A stretch of 64,000 bases of DNA. Origin: Panulirus ornatus (Eukaryota; Arthropoda; Malacostraca; Decapoda; Palinuridae). The stretch's first letter is position 1; every line of letters begins with the position of its first letter. Below the pieces are notes generated by a model. It made no database searches. It was not told the DNA's origin and worked only from the letters and a program-made list of their open reading frames with translations. Positions 57,461 to 64,000 of this stretch are shown one piece after another. The position numbers and the translations under genes were made by a program. Location: assembly GCF_036320965.1 (NCBI RefSeq), contig NC_092242.1, forward strand, positions 67,938,520-68,002,519. Reading direction: 5' to 3'.

Positions 57461-57598
57461 TAGACTAAGCCAGGTACCCATTCATCGACCAGTCCTGAAG
57501 GGGGGGATGAACACTTTGGCAGGATGCGGGATCGACTACCACGCCCAGGATTCGAACCCATGCGGGTACGACCCCATTCTGGTTCGTGCTGAATCCTG
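57412..57598 (-). mobile_element. tRNA-related SINE with (AC)n on its 3' side
   Basis: Read on the minus strand from about 57598, the element contains GGTTCGAATCC (57558-57548), a perfect RNA polymerase III B box (GGTTCGANNCC). Then come CCTGGGCGTGGTAGTCGA and GGGTACCTGGCTTAG, and it ends in (TG)n, the 57412-57459 AC tract on the plus strand. An A box about 30-40 bases upstream of the B box is not convincing, so the head is truncated or decayed. The tail resembles SINEs that borrow the 3' end of a partner LINE; the LINE at 17184-17945 also ends in (AC)n, although I did not find shared tail sequence. The other possibility is a tRNA pseudogene. Confidence 0.65.
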
Positions 57599-57600
57599 GT

Positions 57601-57612
57601 GTGTGCGTGTGT

Positions 57613-57678
<66 letters not shown>
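57601..57678. repeat. (GT)n microsatellite
   Basis: GT tract of about 78 bp with GCGTGT and GAGTGT interruptions at its left, directly at the 5' side of the SINE. With 57412-57459 it gives complementary tracts bracketing the element. Confidence 0.96.
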
Positions 57679-57681
<3 letters not shown>

Positions 57682-57991
57682 CGAGAGAACATACACGAGA
57701 CACGTCCAGCCACCCCTTCATACTCATGTATATATCATACAACATTACCTCACAACCCTGCGTCCTGCTCCACTCACCAAAGGCACGGTAGGAGGGAGTG
57801 GGGACAACACGTTGGTAGCAGCTGTTAGTGACGGGAGTACATGTGAGTGTACACGGTGGAGCTGTCTGCCTCATTAACAACGGCCTTTAAAGGGATGACG
57901 GAGGGAGGGAGGGAACTCTCCACGTCCGGAGCGAATCAAGCGGCGGGTCGTATGAATCCGTGGCGGCGGCTGCGGCGCCTATAGGGTGCCG

Positions 57992-57993
<2 letters not shown>
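57679..57993. other. Unique sequence, no recognised gene
   Basis: No supported feature; GGC-rich just before the AG tract. Confidence 0.4.

Positions 57994-58065
<72 letters not shown>
57994..58065. repeat. (AG)n microsatellite
   Basis: AG tract of about 71 bp. Confidence 0.97.
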
Positions 58066-58068
<3 letters not shown>

Positions 58069-58370
58069 AGGTAGAGGTAATAATGGCGACCTGGGCTCCC
58101 GGCTGGGAAGGTCTGTGATGTGGGGGAAGTCGAACATGCGTACGTGGGAGGACGGTGACCTCCCTCCCTCCTCCCGGCGCTGTACAGTGTGGACACTGAG
58201 CCCACCACGGCAACATGGGCTGTGTTTTAATGTTCGGGGGGTTAAAATTACGTCCTTTGGCCGTCATAAAAGCCTGAGGTTTACTCTTGTTTTACACTGT
58301 TCGAGAGTGTCTTAATTAATTACAGTAAGGGACGGAAGGTACCCCGGAGCTGCTGTTACTGCCAAATGTA

Positions 58371-58437
<67 letters not shown>

Positions 58438-58451
58438 TGTGTGTGTGTGTG
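58371..58451. repeat. (GT)n microsatellite
   Basis: GT tract of about 77 bp with one GGTGTG break. Confidence 0.96.
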
Positions 58452-58626
58452 TATCTCTATAAACACAGAAACTCATTCTCGTATAACTTTCAGGTAATAT
58501 CGTGTTCGATCACTAACCAGGTCTACATTAGTCACACGTTTCACAAAGAGTACCATCCAGATCCGCAGCTTAAGCTTATATAAAGCTTATTCAGATCTTA
58601 AGAAGTTCTCTTCATACCCTAAGGAT

Positions 58627-58700
58627 CAATCTGCAACCATACGATGACTAGTGAGAGCCTGGTCCACCAGGCTGTTTCATGCTGCAGGTCTCCATGTGTT
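58627..58700 (-). repeat. Fragment of a dispersed, once-coding repeat
   Basis: The minus strand reads NSLVDQALTSHRMVAD. The core GCCTGGTGGACCAGGCT (minus strand; mirrored on the plus strand as AGCCTGGTCCACCAGGC) and the NSLV-Q residues match the plus-strand fragment at 32965-33065. The word AGCCTGGTCCACCAGGCT is itself nearly palindromic. Family not identified. Confidence 0.45.
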
Positions 58701-58959
58701 TCACGGTGTATAAACAATCTTGTTTCGTCTTCATATTTTTCAGGGATCTTCTCATTGTGTTCCATGTATGTACCAGAGGAAGGAAGGCTGGAGAGACCTG
58801 GGCCCATGACATTTATCCTAATCTTCTTTTCTTTAACATTTTCTTGCAAACATCTCTCTCTTCCTTGGCGGATTTAATCTGCGCATTCTACCTAGTATAT
58901 CGTTCCAGAATGTGAACTACCTGTGCATACAGAGTTCATCCTCACATATTCCTGCGACC

Positions 58960-58960
<1 letters not shown>
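58701..58960. other. Unique sequence, no recognised gene
   Basis: May continue the element fragment at 58627-58700; not provable by eye. Confidence 0.3.

Positions 58961-59018
<58 letters not shown>
58961..59018. repeat. (CT)n microsatellite
   Basis: CT tract of about 58 bp. Confidence 0.97.
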
Positions 59019-59021
<3 letters not shown>

Positions 59022-60312
59022 CATGAGCTTCCTTTCTCGTTATAGTCTCTGACGTATCAATTTTCGCGTCTAAGTTCTTAGGAGAACAGATACAGAGCTT
59101 TTAAACTGCCCCTGTGGTTCAAAAGGCATTGCCCACACGATGGCAGGCAGGGGATGTCAATGACCTGCGTTAGCAAATCGAGCTCAGCGGCCGCTTCTTC
59201 TGGCCCTGTGATGGCCATGTAGTGCACTGGACCCTACCCAGTCTGTCGAGTACACAGGCTTGTGCACCGTCACCAGTGGTCTTGCTTCTCTCCTTCTGCA
59301 AGTTCTCAGAACCCTTCATACCCTCATCTTCCCGAAGCTTCACGACGCCTTTGTTGTGTTCTCCATGACTTGGTTCATCGGACACCATAATTCATCTTTG
59401 CTTCCGAAGGCACCGCTCTCCTATTACGCTCAGCCCTTCTTCTCGTCTTGAATCGGGTGATGATATCTGATCAAAAACGAACTTCATAATATCTGATAAA
59501 ACAACTGATACCAAATAAATCAAGGGAGGTTTTGCTGGATGAAACAAATCAATACGCTTTAACAGAGAGGAAAAAAATTTTCATAATCGTCTGACGTAAT
59601 TTAATGTGACGCGATGTCTTCACTTCTCTAAGTTTCGATGACCCACTGGAAGACTTGGTCTGTATGCAGGTCTTCAGCAGCCTTTTGTCCATGAGAGAGC
59701 CAGAACAATAACCGTCCTCCACAGTCGTGAAGACCTTCCACAACCCTGAGTGATACGTGTGACCTTCGTCCACCTGGCATGTGGTAGTAACTCAGATGGT
59801 TTTCTGGCCTTCCTAAGTCTCAGGGAGCCATGCCAGCTGTTTTTTCCAGCTCCTCGGATTAATCCCGGGATTAAAACTCTTTTTCCAGTGAGTAATAAAT
59901 GCCTTTACAAGCACAACACATTTTCTTTCTGTGATTTACCTGGGTAGAGCCCCCTGAGCACGATCACAGTAAGGAATAAAAAGGTTTGAGGAGGTAAGGA
60001 GCCGTCAATGGCGTTCGTGGAGCCTGATGTAGCTCAATGAAATTCTGACGATCATGTCTCCGGACGAGAACCGTCTATTAACAGTGTGTTCTATAGAGTC
60101 AGCAGTCCTCTATGTGAGTCTCCCTCTGCACGTATGGAGGATGGTAGTGTACCTCGTGATGTGATGCCTTCGGGGGTCCTCATCCCCACATCCCAGGTTG
60201 CTGGGATGAGTCGCTGGTCGACCAAGCAGTTGGAAGCTGCATCCCGCAGTTCCACGTACGTACACCACACGATCTAGATGGATGAAATTTGACATTCTCT
60301 CGTAACATGCAG

Positions 60313-60314
<2 letters not shown>
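59019..60314. other. Mostly unique; one minus-strand frame of uncertain meaning
   Basis: The minus frame 59388-59170 (72 codons) opens with MVSDEPSHGEHNKG and is polar and Lys/Glu-rich, unlike the compositional frames elsewhere. It may be a fragment of a transposable-element ORF, but I recognise no domain and see no splice sites. A weak CCTGAGCACGATCACAG word at about 59952 may be a stray unit of the 21-bp superfamily. Confidence 0.3.

Positions 60315-60390
<76 letters not shown>
60315..60390. repeat. (AT)n microsatellite
   Basis: AT tract of about 76 bp. Confidence 0.97.
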
Positions 60391-60394
<4 letters not shown>

Positions 60395-60536
60395 CTGTGC
60401 TATTTCCTATACAACTCTTTGTCTCCCTAACCATCAGATAATTTTGATATGGCGATGATTCTGATCACACTCCCCGCCTCCAATTTCTAATCCTTCCTTT
60501 TGGAGATTGAGCTGCGAGGAGAGTGGAACAACAGAA

Positions 60537-60722
60537 AAGTTTGTAAATTTCTTCTTTGTGTAGAAATACCAATTCTTAAGAAAAAAAGTTATTTGAAAAT
60601 TCAAAAATGATGTAGAAATTCCTGTTAAGTTTGTAAAATTTCGTATTTGAGCAGAAATACCAAAGTTGAAGAAAGTCTGTAAAATTTCGTATCTACGTAG
60701 AAACGCCTCTATTTCGAAAAGG
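60537..60722. repeat. Degenerate ~46-bp minisatellite, four copies
   Basis: AGTTTGTAAATTTC, AGTTATTTGAAAATTC, AGTTTGTAAAATTTCG and AGTCTGTAAAATTTCG start at about 60539, 60588, 60628 and 60674. Each is followed by a GTAGAAATACC-like word. Confidence 0.75.
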
Positions 60723-61048
60723 TTGTGGACCTCGTTGAATACTACGAACACTGGAGTGGTCGGTGGAATGTGAACATGACATTTAAGATGCAGTCATGAC
60801 ATTTACAAGAAGAAAGTTAAAAGCAAACGTCTGATTCATTTATAGTGGAATACGCCAAGCACTCTTGATCTTACTATACTAGTGCGCTGTGGAGCAGGTG
60901 GTCAGAGCCAACGCCAGCTGGGAATTCGTCCACCTCGAAGTCTACGGCGCTACACTCAGTGACGGGGAAATGATGGACTCCTTTTTTAGACTACAGCCGC
61001 GTCAAGGTGACTCTTCACTCGCGGAGCAAGCTGAGTCCGGTAACACCT

Positions 61049-61050
<2 letters not shown>
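60723..61050. other. Unique sequence, no recognised gene
   Basis: No supported feature. Confidence 0.4.
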
Positions 61051-61100
<50 letters not shown>

Positions 61101-61203
61101 CAACATTCATATATAACAGTCCACAAGAGGTTACGGTTGTTGACACAAGTGAGGTGTGGCACTTACTTCGAACAAAGCCAAACGCAGCCCGCGCATGCAC
61201 GCA

Positions 61204-61251
<48 letters not shown>
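61051..61251. repeat. (GT)n and (CA)n tracts facing each other
   Basis: A 48-bp GT tract (61051-61098) and a 48-bp CA tract (61204-61251) flank about 105 bp of unique sequence. The equal lengths make a long potential hairpin. Confidence 0.95.
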
Positions 61252-61254
<3 letters not shown>

Positions 61255-61329
61255 AAGCGGACATTGGATAAAAAACACGTTATCATAAAACCCGAAGATA
61301 TCAGGCGTGGGGGGCAGGTGCGTGACACG

Positions 61330-61332
<3 letters not shown>

Positions 61333-61418
<86 letters not shown>
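61333..61418. repeat. (AG)n microsatellite
   Basis: AG tract of about 86 bp, the longest AG tract in the window. Confidence 0.97.
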
Positions 61419-61420
<2 letters not shown>

Positions 61421-61512
61421 ATCACCACACACCTGCATACACCACCAATCCAGGCGAGAAATCGGGAAGAACAAGACATCACACCCAGCGCACAGGGTCA
61501 CTCCCGACGACC

Positions 61513-62088
61513 ACACCCTGGCCACGACACGACCCAGTGTGGCAACACCCTGGCCACGACACGACCCAGTGTGGCAACACCTTGGCCACGACACGACTCA
61601 GTGTAGCCCACATCCTGGCCACGACACGACTCAGTGTGGCAACACCCTGGCCACGACACGACTCAGTGTGGCAACACCCTGGCCACGACACGACCCAGTG
61701 TGGCAACACCCTGGCCACGACACGACTCAGTGTAGCCCACATCCTGGCCACGACACGACTCAGTGTAGCCCACATCCTGGCCACGACACGACCCAGTGTA
61801 GCCCACATCCTGGCCACGACACGACCCAGTGTGGCAACACCCTGGCCACGACACGACTCAGTGTGGCAACACCCTGGCCACGACACGACTCAGTGTAGCC
61901 CACATCCTGGCCACGACACGACTCAGTGTAGCCCACATCCTGGCCACGACACGACCCAGTGTGGCAACACCCTGGCCACGACACGACTCAGTGTGGCAAC
62001 ACCCTGGCCACGACACGACTCAGTGTAGCCCACATCCTGGCCACGACACGACCCAGTGTAGCCACACCCTGGCCACGACACGACCCAT
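61513..62088. repeat. 32/33-bp minisatellite, 18 copies, two interleaved unit variants
   Basis: CTGGCCACGACACGAC starts units at 61518, 61550, 61582 (TTGGCC), 61615, 61647, 61679, 61711, 61744, 61777, 61810, 61842, 61874, 61907, 61940, 61972, 62004, 62037 and 62069. Variant A (32 bp) ends GTGTGGCAACACC and variant B (33 bp) ends GTGTAGCCCACATC. Reading the complete units from the left gives A A B A A A B B B A A B B A A B, then a hybrid. A second site is C or T (GACCCAG or GACTCAG). The unit lacks stops in all frames, which creates a spurious 290-codon plus frame and several minus frames. Confidence 0.96.
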
Positions 62089-62442
62089 TCTCATCAGAAT
62101 ACATCATCCTTCCACCAACTCTGGCCAACGCGGCTCTCACCCTCACTAATTAGCGCACGTAACCCACACACATAACGACCGGGGCGAAGGTTCTCAACCC
62201 TCTACCATTTTCCACCTCACCACAGGTGGACTGGATGACTTTATAATAATAATTGCCATATCTTGTTTTCCATGTGGTCAGCGTGGTAGCAGTAGTAGTC
62301 TTAAAAGGTATAGCGAGTTCTCGTCTTTCCAGAAATGAATTAGGGGTTAGGAATTTAGTACTGTTGTTAGTGGTGTAATTTTTGTTATTATAAAGATGAA
62401 AAAAAAGGGGTCACCCAAATGAAAGCCATATCGTCTGGCAGA
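62089..62442. other. Unique sequence, no recognised gene
   Basis: No supported feature. Confidence 0.4.
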
Positions 62443-62466
62443 GGGTGTGTGTGTGTGTGTGTGTGT
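62443..62466. repeat. (GT)n microsatellite
   Basis: GT tract of about 24 bp. Confidence 0.95.
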
Positions 62467-62733
62467 ACAGGGCTGACGTATAGCGACGAGGGCTAGAAAG
62501 TCCTCAGATGTAGAGAGAGAGAGAGTCCCTGTGACTAGTTTTCTTTTTTTCAGAAGGTAAGACTAGCGCGTGGTGCTCACCTCAGGAAAAAAAAAAATAT
62601 TTTAGTGTTAACACTATAACGAGTCCTATGAGTTACATATATATACAAGCAAATTCATATACATACGTCCGTAAATTTATACCAATATGCATGCACACGC
62701 ACACATTCTCACTCATACATACATACGTAGCTT

Positions 62734-62800
62734 AAACACACACACACACACACACATACAGCAGCAGCAGCTGGGGTAGCAGCAGCAGCAGCAGCAGCTG
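62734..62800. repeat. (AC)n then (CAG)n tracts
   Basis: AC tract at 62734-62756, then AGCAGCAGCAGCTGGGG at 62760-62776, repeated in longer form to about 62800. Confidence 0.93.
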
Positions 62801-63085
62801 GGGGCAGGAAACATTATTCCCATACTAGACAGTCACGCACAAGTCCACCATTGGACACAATAATGGCTTGCTTATCGGCGGTCCCCGGTTAATCGCCGTT
62901 ATTAAACCACTGTTCAAATAACGGACGTGATAAACCAAGGGTGGACAAGTCTCCCTTCTGTTTATTTTTTCATCAGTTTACCCCACCCTAGCAGGTTGGC
63001 GTGGAGAGCTGTTGGTTTTTCTATATATTGATATCATTCTGTTCGTAAGAGGATATTTCGTCTTTCTGTGTGCTGTGTGAGTAGA

Positions 63086-63187
63086 GGATAGTGGGCTGGG
63101 TGGGTGGCTAGCTGGTTGGTTTGCTAGCTAGATGGTTGGCTGGCTGGCTGGCTAGTTTGTTTGTTGGTTTGGTGGCTGGCTGGCTAG
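63086..63187. repeat. Degenerate (TGGC)n/(GGTT)n tetranucleotide tract
   Basis: TGGCTGGCTGGC, GCTAGCTAGATGG and TTTGTTTGTTGG stretches form an imperfect tetranucleotide repeat. Confidence 0.85.
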
Positions 63188-64000
63188 GGGCTTAGCATAT
63201 TTTGGTGAGGTGTTAAGGATAATTTTACGACCACATTCACTACATACCACATAAAGGGATTTGACTCTTCAGTATAATATACCTATCGTGGTTCTTTTGA
63301 GACTTAAGGCGACACATTTCAGTACAAGATTTACATCCACACTAAGTCACAGTTGCTGGACCTGACCACTTTTAAGTGAAAAGGAATGGCCAAAGGTTAA
63401 TGCTGATCAGATATTATGAAAGCTAGAGACGACGGTGAGTCCAGAGAGAACCGCCATGTCATAACGAAATAGCTTACGTTGCTGTGGGAATATGTAGCGT
63501 AGTCCTCTACCCCCACAACAGGTCTGGGATGCTAAAAGATAAAGCGATACTGGAGAAACACTTCGCCCACATGGAGACGGAAGACATGAAGATAATGTAA
63601 ACCACAGGAGGAATTCATGACCATAGAATCACATCATCATGGAAAGGAGGTAAATGAAATAACCGTTAATAAATGGTCGATAACATTACCTTCGTATGGA
63701 AACCAACTTTGCCACAACGGGAGGCTACGTAGCAGACGTCATGAAGGATGACAGTCATCCATGAGTTCGCTAGAAACAATTCCCAGTTAAATTAGACTAA
63801 AATGTGAAAATAGATCCTTTAACCCCACATCAAAGATTAAATTAAAACTAATTCGAGAGTGACAAGTCTTCTAAACACTTTCAGTCCTGTTGGAACAGCA
63901 GTAATCATAGTTGCGGAAGTGAGGTTAGCAAGCTGGGTCTTGCGAAGTTTCAAAATGAGAGAGAGAGAAAAAGGCAAAACTAGTGACTTCATTCTCTCAA
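63188..64000. other. Unique sequence to the end of the window
   Basis: No repeat family, exon pair or RNA gene recognised; a 14-bp AG run near 63957. Confidence 0.45.

Noticed and set aside
57548..57558. Perfect B box as a tRNA gene
   Set aside because: No convincing A box and no cloverleaf can be folded around it; the downstream body and (AC)n tail fit a SINE better.
61156..62028. 290-codon plus-strand open frame, the longest in the window
   Set aside because: It runs through (CA)n, (AG)n and the 32/33-bp minisatellite; the unit has no stop in any frame and both strands are open. No domain and no splice logic.

Overview
The window looks like non-coding, repeat-saturated nuclear DNA from a decapod crustacean (shrimp, lobster, crayfish or crab; I cannot narrow it further). 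Three things point there. The first is the very dense, long, nearly perfect (AG)n, (AC)n and (AT)n microsatellites, which cover about 4.1 kb or roughly 6.5 % of the window by my hand tally. The second is decayed non-LTR retrotransposons of the kind common in decapod genomes. The third is a dispersed repeat (body with GCGAGGTAGCG and GAACAGAGGACTGGGCCTTT) that I associate with decapod sequence. There is no operon-like packing, ribosomal RNA, convincing tRNA gene, CRISPR array or complete protein-coding gene. Most long open frames are translations of microsatellites (RERERE, SLSLSL, CVCVCV, HTHTHT, YIYIYI, NNNN) or of minisatellites whose unit lacks stops.

Layout. 0-1.3 kb: reverse-transcriptase remnant on the minus strand. 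2.7 kb: candidate first coding exon on the minus strand, with an ATG and a consensus splice donor. 4.6-6.3 kb: tandem array of a ~260-bp repeat body alternating with long and short (AAT)n tracts. 7.3-7.95 kb: three diverged copies of a ~200-bp satellite. 10-13 kb: G-poor DNA, a 21-22-bp minisatellite and a clean 22-bp minisatellite. 14.3 kb: possible internal exon. 15.4-16.6 kb: a dispersed repeat copy and a long degenerate 21-bp array. 17.1-17.95 kb: second retrotransposon remnant on the minus strand, with an (AC)n tail. 18-25 kb: microsatellites and degenerate repeats. 25.5-26.2 kb: third retrotransposon remnant on the plus strand. 27-35 kb: microsatellites and short tandem arrays of 24, 28 and 37 bp. 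40.2-42.4 kb: a degenerate ~47-bp minisatellite block and a duplicated ~165-bp segment. 44-50 kb: four more arrays of the 21-bp superfamily, plus 44-bp and 20-bp arrays. 51.1-53.2 kb: (AAT)n, then a ~760-bp degenerate 26-bp array, then a 51-bp array. 57.4-57.6 kb: a tRNA-related SINE with an (AC)n tail. 61-62.1 kb: an 18-copy minisatellite with two interleaved unit variants. The last 1.8 kb is mostly unique, with short tetranucleotide tracts.

The main pattern is not a pathway but repeat generation. At least six well-separated arrays appear to share a 21-bp unit, in both orientations and at very different ages. Several dispersed elements end in a microsatellite, which suggests they seed (AC)n, (AT)n and (AAT)n tracts. 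A higher-order dimer structure is visible in the 4.6-6.3 kb array. The few gene-like signals (2743-2776, 14273-14373, 34109-34205) are short exon candidates that would need transcript evidence.
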